Origin: Neolecta irregularis DAH-3
Lineage: Eukaryota > Ascomycota > Neolectomycetes > Neolectales > Neolectaceae
NCBI GenBank assembly: GCA_001929475.1
Contig: LXFE01001003.1
Location: 1-27,749 of the forward strand
Direction: 5' to 3'
DNA length: 27,749 nucleotides
Shown here: positions 1 through 11,007 of the stretch, piece after piece
Numbering within the stretch: the stretch's first letter is position 1
Layout of the letters: each line of letters starts with the position of its first letter
Program-made: the position numbers and the translations under genes
The notes under the pieces: model-generated
What the model saw: the letters and a program-made list of their open reading frames with translations, nothing else
Databases searched by the model: none
Told to the model about the DNA's origin: nothing

Positions 1-3000
1 GATCTGCAAACCCTCGAGACGATCCCCGTGTCGCTCTTCCGCCACGCCGCAGACATCGTCTCGCTCAACATCTCCAAGAACCTGTCGCTGCAGCTGCCGT
101 CGGACATTCTGCAGTCGTGCGTCAACCTGCGCGAGCTGCGCTTCGCGTACAACGAGGCGCGCCGCCTCATGTCCAACCTGTCGCTCGCGCAGAAACTCAC
201 CCACCTCGACGTCTCGAACAACAGGCTCGAGGACCTCGGCAACGCAGGCCTGCACAAGATCGAGACCCTCGTCGCGCTCAAGCTGCAGAACAACCGGCTG
301 TCCGCGCTGCCCGCGGCCTTTGCCGACCTCCGCCACCTGCGCTCGCTCAACATCTCCACAAACAACTTTACAGAGTTCCCGCTGCCCGTCTGCAGCATCG
401 CGTCCCTCGTCGACCTCGACGTGTCCTTCAACAGGCTCGAGTCGCTGCCCGCCCAGGTCGGCAGCCTCCACGCCCTCGACCGCCTCATCGCAAACAACAA
501 CCGCTTCCAGGGCGCCTTCCCAGACACCATGCGCAACATGCAGTCGCTGCGCGAGCTCGACATCCGCTTCAACTTCTTCACAAACATCCAGGTGCTCGCG
601 GAAATCCCAAACCTCGAGAGCGCGTACTGCGGAAACAACTCGGCGACCGCCTTCGACCCCAAACTGCTCCGCCTCAAGACCCTCCATCTCTCGAAAAACC
701 CAATCACCCAGTTCTCCATCGCATCGTCCACCCAGAGCCTCGTCTTTCTCACCCTCACCTCGGCCAAGCTCGCAGTCATCCCCCCCGCCGCCTTTGACAA
801 CATGCTCAACCTCGAGCGCCTGGTCCTGGACAACAACCAGCTGTCGACCATCCCCGCCGAGATAGGAAAACTCAAACGCCTCCAGCACTTCTCCTGCATA
901 AAGAACCTGCTGTCGTCCCTGCCCCCAGAAATCGGCCAGCTGACCAACCTAAAGTCCCTCGACGTGCACAACAACAATCTCAAAGTGCTGCCCGCTGAAA
1001 TCTGGCAGCTGACAAATCTATCCTTTCTCAATGCATCCTCAAACGTCCTCTGCTCGTTTCCCGCGCCCCCTCCTCAAGGCTCGCTATCCTCAACCGGCAC
1101 CGCCACAACAACGCCCTCGGACGAAAAGATCCCCGACCCGCAACGAAAGCAAAGCGTCGTTTCCTTCTCCAGAATGAACACCACAATGGCCGCTACCCTG
1201 CGCACCTTGCTGCTCGGCGATAACCGCTACTCAGACGACGTCTTTCAGGAACTCTCTGTCCTTACTGAACTGCGTGTGCTAAACTTGTCCTTCAACGAGA
1301 TCATCGAAGTGCCCCCCTCAGCACTCGGCCGCTTGCAGAATCTCGTCGAGCTCTATTTGTCGGGAAACGAACTAAACAGTCTTCCCGCAGAGGACTTTGA
1401 ACGTATCCCCACCCTGCGCATATTGCACGTAAACGCAAATAAACTACAAACACTCCCCGCAGAGCTCGGAAAGATTCGCCGGTTGCTGGTCTTGGACGTT
1501 GGAAGCAATTCGCTAAAGTACAATATAAACAATTGGCCTTATGACTGGAACTGGAACTGGAATTTGGATCTCGTATATTTAAATATGTCGGGCAACAAGA
1601 AACTCGAGATTCGGCCCAGTATATCCGTCAACCCTGCTGCTCGCGAACGCAATTTATCCGATTTCACGGCTCTGACTAAACTCCGTGTTCTCGGCTTGAT
1701 GGACGTTACCTTGATGGTTTCTTCCCCTCCAGATCAGACGGAAGACCGGCGGGTGCGTACTACCAGTTCCGAGATCCACAATATGTCCTACGGGATGGCA
1801 GATTCACTTGGTCGTGATGAGCATCTTTCAATCATCGATCTTGTCGTGCGTCGCTTTCGAGGAAACGAACACGAGGCCGTTTTTGGACTGTTTGACGGAC
1901 AAATCAGTTCCACCTGTGGAAACAAGATTTCTCATTTTCTGCAGGAATCGTTTACTACCTATCTTTCTGCCGAGCTCTCTCGTCTGCGCAAGGAAGAAGG
2001 CATTCCAGACGGTCTACGCCGAGCTTTTCTCAATATTAATCGAGAGATGGGTCTAGCTGCTGGTGCAGGATTCAATGCAAAGAAAGGAGCTCAGCCATTA
2101 TCCCAGCAGCGACCCTCCTTGGTGTCGATGCTCGGACCCGAAACTCTCACATGTGGTGCTTCCGCGCTGGTAATTTACCTGGTGGGCAAAACAATGTACG
2201 TCGCCAACGCCGGAGACGCCGTTGCGCTTCTTTCAAAAACAGACGGTGAAGCCAAACTGCTTTCTGAAAAACATCACGCCGCTTTGGAAATTGACAGGAT
2301 TCGCGAAGCGGGCGGTGTCGTCTCGCGAGATGGGAAAATTAACGATATTCTCGAGTTGTCTCGCGCAATCGGGTATTTCCATCTCGTTCCTATAGTTCAA
2401 GCTGCACCGTACATCACAGAGATAACTTTATCCGAGCAAGACGAGTTTGTCATCTTGGGCAATCGAGAGTTGTGGGAATACATCTCTTATCAAACGGCCG
2501 TCGATATCGCTAGAACAGAACGAGAAGATCTGATGCTTGCCGCGCAAAAACTGAGAGATTTCGCAATCACTTATGGCGCCAGCAGTAAAATCATGGTCAT
2601 GATCATCGGAGTCGGAGACCTCTTTCACAAAAAGTCAAAAGCACGTATTCGAAATGCCTCTGCTCAGCGCGGTCTCTCTGGAAGCTCTGCCATCGAAGAA
2701 GAATTTATTTTGAAGAAGAAACGCGGAAAAGATGAACTTCCAGCTGACTCTGTATATCCCCAGTGTACTCCTGCTGACATGTAGGATCTAGCCCGCTTGG
2801 AAAGAGAAGTGCCCCCGCCTGTCGGAGAACTAGCCATGGTCTTTACCGATATCAAAAATTCAACAGCACTATGGGAAACAAATTACATCGCCATGCGCTC
2901 CGCCATAAAAATTCACAATTCTCTTATGCGCCGCCAACTTCGTATTATCGGCGGCTATGAAGTCAAAACTGAAGGCGACGCCTTCATGGTTTCGTTTCCA

Positions 3001-3956
3001 ACTACTTTTTCAGCAATGCTGTGGTGTTTTACCGTTCAAACCCAACTTCTTCTCGCGGACTGGCCACAGGAAATTCTCGATTCTCCCCATGGAAAAGAAA
3101 TATTCGACCCGGTATCGGGAAACGTCATGTATCGCGGCATCTCCGTCAGAATGGGTATTCACTACGGATCGCCGGTATGTGAACCAGACCCAATCACTCG
3201 TCGCATGGATTACTTTGGACCAATGGTAAATCGGGCTTCCCGTATCAGTGCCGTTGCCGACGGTGGTCAAATTACTATCAGTTCAGACGCTGTTCGCGAA
3301 ATTAAAGCGCTAGAGACTCTTCTTGACGACGGAGATGAAGAAATCGACCAAGACGAGTTTGGAGATGAAATACTACTCGCCTCGACTAGACGCGATATGA
3401 GCATGTTGAAAAAGATGGGGTTCGGTTTAGTCCCCATCGGGGACAGAAAGTTGAAAGGTCTCGAAAATCCAGAGTTTATTTCACTAGTGTATCCCAAATA
3501 TCTTGGTCCGCGGCTGGAAATGGACCTGTCTAGTGCTGCTAAACCAATTGTACCGGCTGGCCCAGAACAGGTCTTTCAGTCGGAGCAAAGATCAATCGAT
3601 CTCAGAGACCTTCGCCACCTCGGTCTATTATGTCTTCGACTAGAGAGATTATGTTCAGAATATCCGCTGCCAGGATCCACACAGTCAAAAATGGAACTTC
3701 TTACCGGCCCGCTCGTTATCAAGATCAAGGAGGACGAAGACAACATGGTGCTTGCAAAAGTGTTGGAAAACATCGTCACTCGAATCGAGGTGCCTTCTTG
3801 CCCGCACTTGAACTAACAGCACAGAACAGTATCTCCACTTTGTTTCTGCGTAGTGTTGCAGAGGCTACTTTAGGCAACCACGACACTTGTGATGCGGATT
3901 TCGTAGAACTTCTCAGCAAACTCAAGTTGTATCTGTCTTCTGGAGCCACTCTATAA
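1..3956 (+). CDS. CYR1: Adenylate cyclase (LRR-PP2C-cyclase), 5' partial
   Basis: Makes cAMP from ATP for the Ras/PKA nutrient pathway. The frame is open from base 1, so the N-terminus (the Ras-association region in the family) lies upstream. Exons are 1-2751, 2785-3789 and 3825-3956, with introns of 33 and 35 nt, giving 1295 visible residues. Residues about 1-510 are leucine-rich repeats, ending in the tryptophan-rich WPYDWNWNWN stretch typical of fungal cyclases. Residues about 585-895 are a PP2C-like domain (FGLFDGQ, VANAGDAV). From about residue 930 comes the class III cyclase domain, with VFTDIKNSTALWE and VKTEGDAFMVSFP. Asp939 and Asp982 are the expected metal ligands, with family spacing. 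MGIHYGSPVCEPDPITRRMDYFG and MVNRASRISA follow. The first kilobase is much richer in G/C-ending codons than the rest. Identity is very secure; both splice junctions restore frame exactly. Confidence 0.96.
2752..2784 (+). other. 33-nt in-frame intron between PP2C and cyclase domains
   Basis: The intron runs from GTATAT to ATGTAG with a GCTGAC branch-point-like motif just before the 3' end. It is phase 0 and exactly 11 codons long. The only stop it contains is the TAG of its own 3' splice site. Removal joins the LRR/PP2C frame to the cyclase frame. Retention would end the protein before the catalytic domain. Confidence 0.88.
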
Positions 3957-4212
3957 AAATCATTTTAATTAGTGCGTCTGTTTGAACAAGTAATTTATGT
4001 CTTAATCAGGCGGTCGTTTCCAGGAGTTGGTTTGTATTTTTTCAGTGGAATTCTCTTCGACAACTGTATGTACGTTTTTTGTGTACTGTAGAATAAGTAT
4101 TGCAAGTTGTACGGAAAGGAATGGTAGGATGCTAAGAATTGTGTGCGGTTTTAAATTATATTGCAGTATACAGATCCAATGTTTATTGTCCGAGGTTATC
4201 TCGACCTCCACC

Positions 4213-5176
4213 ATGTCAACTCTGGCCTCTGTAAAAAAGTTTCTCAGCAGCAATGATGGTAATTCCCCAACGATACAGTCTCATTGGACAGTTACAACTG
4301 CAGTCCAGAACCGATTGCTCGTGGAGAATTTTGCGTTGGACAAACTCATGAGAAAATGCTACGATTATTCGACCCAAGAAATATCCCAACAAGAGTTGTA
4401 TGCTGTTTCTTTTTCAACGCCGATGCGTGTAGAGCGGAAAGACAAGAGGAAATCGATATGATCTTTTTGAATTTAAACGCGCTTTACCAAAAGGCTCAAC
4501 TGCAATACGACTGCTGCCAGCGCGAAATTGCATATTATCGAGAAAAGGAGTCCGATCTAAGTGCGACGTTTCAGCGGTGATTCTGACTTGTAGATGCTCA
4601 ATATATCGAAGCTGAAGCCGATATTGTTGCTCTGCGAAAAGACTTGGAAGAGGCCCAGCGCATTCGGAGTAATAAACTAGAGTACGACGATATCGTCCAA
4701 AAGATCAAGGACAAAAGTCTCAGGTCGCGGTCAGAACAGCAAGAGTAATTCTCTTCCGACTGGTCAGAGCCAACTTTAGAGCAATCTTGAATCTCGAGAA
4801 TGAGATAGCAGCGCTGGAAGCCGAAAAAGGCACATATTCACAGGTGTGGCATACGCGGAAGGAGCAGTTCCGGGCTATCATGGAGGCTTTACAAGGAATG
4901 CAAAGGCAAATTCAAGAAGAGAAAGAAGAACAAGGTATGTTGCTCGATTTTAAAGCTAATAGGAAAGAAAGGAAAGAAGGATTGGCTGAAGACGATCAGG
5001 ATGACGGCGAAGAACTATCTGATCTCATGGACATTGACAAGGTTAAAGACTCTTCGCCCAAAAGCGAACAAGCGAATGGCAAGCTTTATCCTGAACCACA
5101 GGAGGCTGCTCCGGAAAGCGGTGCATTATCAGAGGGCGAAGAATTAGGCACTGCAGAACAGTCTATGGTGGAATAA
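4213..5176 (+). CDS. THO complex subunit 7-like (THOC7/Tho7)
   Basis: Probable subunit of the THO complex, which couples transcription to mRNA packaging and export in the nucleus. The ATG at 4213 has a good context (CCACCATG). Exons are 4213-4258, 4292-4397, 4433-4560, 4594-4744, 4780-4934 and 4968-5176, with introns of 33-35 nt, giving 264 residues. Recognition rests on the order of motifs matching THOC7: an N-terminal NRLLVENFALDKLMRK segment; a coiled coil NALYQKAQLQYDCCQREIAYY; EAQRIRSNKLEYDDIVQKI (compare human AKRIRKNRQEYDALAKVI); then ENEIAALEAEK and TRKEQFRAIMEALQ (compare RRKQFHVLLSTIHELQ). The C-terminal tail is acidic (EDDQDDGEELSD). The first and fifth introns are multiples of three without stops, so they could also be read through. 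THOC7 is poorly conserved, so the family call is good rather than certain. Confidence 0.78.
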
Positions 5177-5247
5177 TTTACTTTTCTCGTACTTTGTTTT
5201 CCTGTCGAGCTGATTTCAGATTATTTGTCGGGTAGGCATTAGAGTTT

Positions 5248-5253
5248 CACGTG
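5248..5253. promoter_or_regulatory. CACGTG E-box upstream of the OPT gene
   Basis: A palindromic CACGTG within GTTTCACGTG, 64 bp before the transporter ATG. CACGTG is the core bound by fungal bHLH factors such as Cbf1 and Pho4. The same ten bases recur upstream of TAF1. Function is inferred from the motif only. Confidence 0.35.
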
Positions 5254-5316
5254 CAATGGTGAATTTAACGCGGGTTATCGCGCCAAGCTGCGATAGCAAT
5301 TGCGACTTTTTCCGCT

Positions 5317-7639
5317 ATGAATTCCGAGTCTCCTTTGTTGCTGTCCCAGAGAAATCCCTTGATCCAGCTACTCACACCGCAATTCACCCTTCGAGCAGTT
5401 GTCGCGGGGCTGGGAGTTGGTATCTTGTCCTTGACGGCAAATACATACTTTGGTCTGCAGACTGGCATGTTTATCTATGAAAAAAACAGTAACAGTCTAG
5501 GATGGGTATCAATGATGAGGTGATCAACTGCCATCCCTTGTGCTCATCCGTCAGTCTTCCCTCGGGTCTCATCTCATTTTCTATCTTTAAAGCATTCGAA
5601 AAGAAGCTTGACACCCCCTACTCGAAACTCGAGAATGTTCTCAGCCAAACGATCGCAGTCGCTGTTGGGACAATGCCTCTTGCTGCAGGATTAGTCGGAA
5701 TTATTCCCGCGTTCGAGAAGTTCTTACTCCCCGAAGAAGGAGGGCCGTGGATATTCTCTACCTGGGAACTTATCGTATGGAGCTTTGGAGGTCACATATC
5801 TACCCATTAACCGCCATTCATTTATAGTTGCATTCTTTGGCGTATTCTTTGCGATTCATTTACGGCACCAAGTTATAGTCAAAGAGAAGCTGAGGTTTCC
5901 CAGCGGAAAGGTAAAAGTTAAAAGTGCTATTTACGAACTGTTCGTTCCTAGGCCACAGCGATGATGATCCAAGTGCTGCACCAGGGCCCCGAAGTAAATC
6001 TTCCATCTGCCACACTTGGTCATGAAGACAAATTATGGAGACAAAAGGTCAATTGTCTTATTTATTCATTCGTCGCATCCGCTGCATATGTATGAATCCG
6101 TCAATGTGATTGACCACCCTTTAGATATCTTTCTCTTATTTTTTTCCAATAATTCGTAATCTTCCAATTTTTGGATCATATCTAGCCCAGCAATGGCTTT
6201 TCGACTTTCAACCTTCTCCAGCTTATATCGGTCAAGGAATAATAATGCATCTACCTACAACGCTTTCTATGTTATTCGGGTGTTTTATTGGCTGGGGGAT
6301 ACTCTCGCCACTAGCAAAGAGTCAAGGATGGGCACCAGGACCCGTTGATGATTGGCAGTCCGGATCCAAAGGTTGGATCTTGTGGGCATCATTGAGTATA
6401 ATGTCGGCCGACAGTATTGTCTCACTTGCTGTCCTTCTTGTTCAGAACCTTCGATCAAAGTATCCTGGAAACCAGTATAAAGAAATCGGCGAGGAAATAG
6501 AGCAGTTCGATGACAACCCTCAAACACATGATGATACAATTGGAGTCTCCTTTACGGTCGTGGGGATCTTGGCATCGAGTGTTATTTGCGTAATAGCGAC
6601 AAAGTTCGTTTTTGGAGATGTGGTTCCGGTTTACACTATCATCTTCGCGATCGTGATAGCGGCTTTTCTCTCGATGTTAGCGGTGCGAGCTCTCGGTATG
6701 ATTCGCAAAGCTAAAATTCGCCTAATCTTCAGGACAAACTGATCTCAATCCAGTCAGCGGTATTGGGAAAATTTCACAATTAAGTGGGCTTTTCCCTGTT
6801 CATTTGCCCTAATTGGTAGTTTTCATGTTTGTGGTTCCCAGATCAAATCCGAATGCCGTTATCATCAATTTGGTTGCTGGGGCAATTGCGGAAGCAGGGT
6901 ATACTTGGTTTAAACAGACTCCAGTTTATTTTCAGTGCACAGCAAAGCGGTGATCTCATGCAGTATATGATTTTTGCTAGATGGATGGTTGATTATCTAG
7001 GGACTTGAAGACGGGGTATTTGCTATCAGCTTCCCTCACTGCGCAATTTCATGGTCAGGTAAAGCTCAGTATTGCTGTTCATTAATTTCAAGTTAATTGG
7101 GTCTTTGTTCGGGGTTATCCTTGCGCCTTTGATATATCGGCTTTACACACGCATATATACAATTCCTAGTTCTCTATTTCAGATACCTACAGCACATGTA
7201 TAAGCCTTGAAGCAAAATTGACTGACAATTAGGTCTGGATCGATTGCTCTCGTCTAGTGACAGGGCAGGGCTTACCACCATATGTCCAACCGACATGTCT
7301 TGTCTTGGCAATCATTTTCGGAGGCATTTCATGTCTCAAAGCTATGAGTAAGCATCCATGGGTTCCCTATCTTCCAAGCGGGCTCGCTACTGCAATTGGG
7401 ATGTATAATGTGCCGTCATTTACTTTTGCTCGTTTGATTGGAGGAATGCTATCGTGGTATTGGCTTCGCAGATGTCGGAAGAGGAATAAAGACGCTGATG
7501 AAATTTTGATGATTATTGTTGCGAGGTCAACGATTTATCCTAGTCGTATGCTGATATCGATAGTGGACTTGTTCTCGGGGAAGGAGTATTCTCAATTATC
7601 AATTTACTACTTGCGGCGTTTGGCGTGCCACATTTGTAG
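5317..7639 (+). CDS. OPT-family (YGL114W-like) transporter
   Basis: Polytopic membrane transporter of the oligopeptide transporter superfamily, in the fungal branch related to yeast YGL114W; the substrate is unknown. There are 13 exons: 5317-5464, 5501-5519, 5555-5790, 5828-5910, 5952-6089, 6125-6695, 6733-6783, 6820-6898, 6936-6962, 7001-7058, 7093-7197, 7233-7525 and 7564-7639. They total 1884 nt and give 627 residues, with frame kept at all twelve junctions. Family blocks in order: RAVVAGLGVG, NTYFGLQTGWVSMMSLPSG, ENVLSQTIAVAVGTMPLAAG, GWGILSPLAKSQGWAPGPV, GKISQL, RSNPNAVIINLVAGAIAEAG, QQSGDLMQDLKTGYLL, VWIDCSRLVTGQGLPP, WVPYLPSGLATAIGMYNVPS and a C-terminal LGEGVFSIINLLLAAFGVPHL. The first intron is GC-AG. 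The second exon is only 19 nt. The end lies 120 bp from the end of convergent TAF1. Confidence 0.93.
5465..5500 (+). other. GC-AG intron (36 nt) in the OPT gene
   Basis: The conserved block QTGWVSMM is rebuilt only if the intron starts at GCATGT (5465) and ends at TCTAG (5500). A GT start is available at 5469, but it puts the next exon in the wrong frame and destroys the block. A branch-like AGTAACAG lies inside. Both flanks are in frame with the family motif. Confidence 0.82.
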
Positions 7640-7759
7640 TTTTGTATGGGTTTGAAAGGAAAGGCTACATACAGAGGGTCAGGAAACTGGACTCGTGCAT
7701 GACTTTAAAGGATTCATTAGAAGGTTGATAAAAAATCATTTAACCCAGTCGATTCCACT

Positions 7760-10700
7760 TCACTGCGGAGGACTTTCAACTCCGCCAGTGTATAATTTGT
7801 TGTACATTGGACATTTCGAACTAGACTTGAATGTCAGCACTATTCTAAAATATCAATACCCTGGTATGTCCAACCTGTCCACAGGCGCTACATTTTCGCT
7901 AAAAATTGATTAAAGGAGCTTAAATAGAGACCATACGATAGTTTGTTTAGGCTTTATCATACTAGGTGAACCACCTTCTGTGGTTACCATTAAACCTCCC
8001 TTTGCAGCTTTTCGAGCAATTCGCCGCTCCTGATTTCGTTTCAGTCGCGCAAGTTCATCTTCAAGTCTTCAAGGTAAGTTGAATATCTAAAGAAGAGACA
8101 AACAATTTTTTGCGACGTCGGTTCTTTTCCTCGTCGTCTGTTGGGTTTAATTGATCGGCTGTTACTGTCATATCCTCCATTCTTTGACGTCTCCTGACGT
8201 ATGCATGAATGACAACTGGATCTCGAACAACCTCAACTCTGCGTTCCAAATGACCGTTTATATCGCGGACCTGATGGTTAGGTGGAATATGACTTGACAA
8301 AAGGAACCATTCGGACGATACGCAATATTTTGTTGGCACTGCCGGCACTTAGATGGGAGTTTACAGATATATCATCATCATGGTCATCCGGAAATGGCGA
8401 AGCAGTTTCTGAGCGGGGAGTACCCATTGCATCCCGATATTCAGTAAACATTGTAAAGAATGAAATACCTCATCACGATGAACATCGTCGATATCGAAAT
8501 CCGTGAGCGCTTGTTCTTCTGTAATTTGTAAGCTAGCAGCTTGAGAATTCCAGATCCGGACAATCGCTTGATCATAAGCTCGTTGTTGTTGTGCAACGTT
8601 ATAGCTATGTGTCGATTTCGAAATGTTTTCAGGTGTACCGACTTTTGATAATTTCTCGTCGACGGATTCGCCGAGTGCTTTATACCCTCCCTTCATCGAA
8701 GTTCTGATGAAACTTATACCCTCGCCGCGACTAGTTGGATCTCCCTCTCCGTGAAGTTTGAGCATGGCTTTACCTTGCGTAGCGTTGATAAAGTTCCGAG
8801 TCGCGATCCAGGGCGCTAGTTGTTGCTCAGTCGTCAGGCTTGATTCATCTTCATTTTCTTCCTCAGCGGTCTTTCCGTATCCCGCATCTTCGAGAACACG
8901 CTGACCAACTTGCATGCTTTCGATCAAGCAAGCCGTCTCTGGTGCAACCATAGCTCGAGTATTCTCCTCTGTAGGTAAAGTCTCAGTGGGTTTTAACATC
9001 CAGTAGCCCTGATTTTCGCCCTTCCTCTGGAAATCCATGAATTCCTAAAAGTTGAAAATACTTTTCTGGACAAAGAAGCAAACCTTCAAACGTTGTCTTA
9101 TTTGCATCTCATTTTGATCAGGAAAATGAGGACTGAGATGTTTCACCAGAATCCTCAGATTTTCCCTCTTGAGCAGGCGGTATGCAATCATTTTCAGTCG
9201 ATTCTTACTGGCCGTAGTTACCTTTCTAGCATTCGGTCCAGGTACGTCCACCACCGGTAGCGTTTGACCAACTACAAACAAATTTGGAATAGTTCGAAGA
9301 TAATATTTTGAAGTCGATTTCACTTGTGACCGTATGACTAGAAAATCATTCAAAACAGGTTTATGACGGAATATCGGAGCACGGATGAGTTTGTTGTAAT
9401 AAGTGGGGACGACTTCTCCAGAGTTTACAAAGCCAAAATTCCAAAAGGGACTTCTATCCATTGGATCTAGAGTTTGTGTTTCTCCGAGGTCCAGTTTGGG
9501 TCGCGTTTCATCATCCGGTGAAGTCTTTCTATAATAATTCACTATGCGAGTTCCCATACCAATATTATTCAGAACGAAAGGATATTCTTCCTAGGAAGAT
9601 GAGAAACTGAGGACAAGATCGGATATACCGAAAACTCGAAAAGCACGAAATGAGAATTATCTCCTAACGAGAGATCCTGACTGGTTTTCATCAAAGTCAT
9701 AGCGTCTTTCCCGCGATCCTTCTTTCTTTTCCGCGATTTTGTCTTTGAGAACCGCAGTGTTTGCTCTGGTTTGACGACAAGAGCAGATCTGTGAAAGGAA
9801 CGAGCATGGGACTTGGACAGGATAGCTCGGTACTGGTCTCTTAGCTGTGGTCTCAGCGAAAGACATACAAATGGACTCTGTAGACGATAAGCAACCATAC
9901 TGTGGTCTATATTTAACTGGCCGAGATTTGATCGAATTCTAGATTGCGTACTTTCTCGCAAGGCAGCGTAAGCTTCGTCATTTGAGATGTTGTATCGTTT
10001 GTTCAGATCAAGGTCTCGGAGTTTTCGATCCAATGGAACAAGGGAATGCTTGATTTCTTCTAAAGAAGATGAATGTATGAATTTGTTTAGACATACTGTG
10101 TTGAACGTCTAGGAGCAATCGCTGGTCATTCAGGTCTAGAATAACTTTGGTAAACGAAGATAAATCTCCTTCGATAATATGATCGTCTAACCAGTCGTCA
10201 AAGTTTAAATCAAGGATATTATATCGAGTCTATTGTCAAGCTGAATGAAAACTTTGGAGAATACTGCAGTCTGGCTTTTTTCATCTTTCTCACCTTGGTC
10301 CCATGCGATTCGACTTTCCCAGTCGTCGCAAGCCAAGAATAAGTCAAAGTCTGGTGTATCTTGAGATGACTATGTCAATCAGTGCTATTAGTTAAGAGAA
10401 AAACCATTTCGCGAGAATTCTGTTGTTCCCTGGCTGAATCATCCATGTTCATCAGATTCCCTACCAAAAATCGAGTATTGACCGCATCCTTTTGATGCCG
10501 AGAAACCGGTCGTCGCATGCTATTGAAATATACCAGTTCGTCCAAATCGACTTCTAGCTGGATCTTTGTTGGAGCGACGACTGAATTATCAGCGTACCGA
10601 TTTCAGAGCTGTATTGAACCTTTGGGAGTTTTTGATTTGGGGATATTGAAGCGTACGGGCTTGGAGGCAAACAATTCGCCGAACCGTAAAACATGGCCAT

Positions 10701-11007
10701 CTTGAAAGCTGGGAAATCTGGTTCTGAACAACTTTTCCCTGTCGATTTCTGGGATTTGTGGGGTAATGGGCTGATGTAGATCCCACGATAAAGATCTCAA
10801 TGGAACTCCCAGTCCGCCGTTTAAAAAAGACTGCAACTGGCCTAGACCTGCAGTTCCAACTTCCTGAATTAATTCTGCCACGTTATCGCCAGTTTTATTC
10901 GTATTCGTCGCTTCTTCCTCCTCGGGCAAATCATCATCTCCAATATCGTCAAAATCCAAAGGATCGTCAGCCATGTCCACTGGGGGATCGCCGAATAAAC
11001 TGGCCAT
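7760..11007 (-). CDS. TAF1: Transcription initiation factor TFIID subunit 1 (TAF1)
   Basis: Scaffold subunit of TFIID in the nucleus. Exons, reading down: 11007-10620, 10580-10405, 10369-10265, 10229-10097, 10059-9629, 9590-9084, 9044-8469, 8433-8308, 8270-8104, 8066-7937, 7898-7860 and 7825-7760, giving 947 residues. Evidence in order: an acidic N-terminus (DDPLDFDDIGDDDLPEEEE); YNISNDEAYAALRE and NLGQLNIDHSM as in yeast TAF1; then the DUF3591 core with NNIGMGTRIVNYYRK, RSPFWNFGFVNSGEVV, VPGPNARKVTTASKNRLKMIAYR, EENTRAMVAPETACLIESMQVG, LAPWIATRNFINATQGKAML and HGEGDPTSRGEGISFIRTSM. Later come VRDPVVIHAYVRRR and LARLKRNQERRIARK, and a CCHC zinc knuckle (KCSACGQVGH...KC). There are no bromodomains, as in other fungi. 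All junctions are canonical except exon 7/8, described separately. Confidence 0.95.
8409..8476 (-). other. Unresolved exon 7/8 junction of TAF1
   Basis: Exon 7 runs in frame to ...DIDDVHRDE and exon 8 is in a different frame (DAMGTPRSETASPFPDD...). Model 1 is a 35-nt intron at 8434-8468, starting GTATTT with a TACTGA branch motif. It restores frame and fits the local intron size, but it ends CGG instead of CAG. Model 2 is a canonical 68-nt GTGATG...CTCAG intron at 8409-8476. It also restores frame but is far longer than any other intron here and drops about a dozen residues. A base error or substitution at the 3' site would explain model 1. Confidence 0.6.

Noticed and set aside
117-865. Two long open frames overlapping the start of adenylate cyclase
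   Set aside because: They are rich in Arg/Pro/Ser and arise from the high GC of the real frame. Neither shows any family motif.
4935-4962. A 28-nt intron ending at GCTAATAG in the THOC7-like gene
   Set aside because: It leaves no room between branch point and 3' end and shifts the acidic tail into a basic frame. The 33-nt version ending at 4967 keeps frame and tail.
7910-7912. In-frame TAA as the end of TAF1
   Set aside because: It lies inside a 38-nt intron. Splicing past it reveals the conserved CCHC knuckle.
8409-8468. A 60-nt GTATTT...CTCAG intron in TAF1
   Set aside because: Its length is a multiple of three and leads into a frame that stops after about 15 codons, whereas the TAF1-like sequence continues in another frame.
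8282-8506. Plus-strand open frame opposite TAF1
   Set aside because: It is a shadow of the minus-strand coding exons and has no motif of its own.
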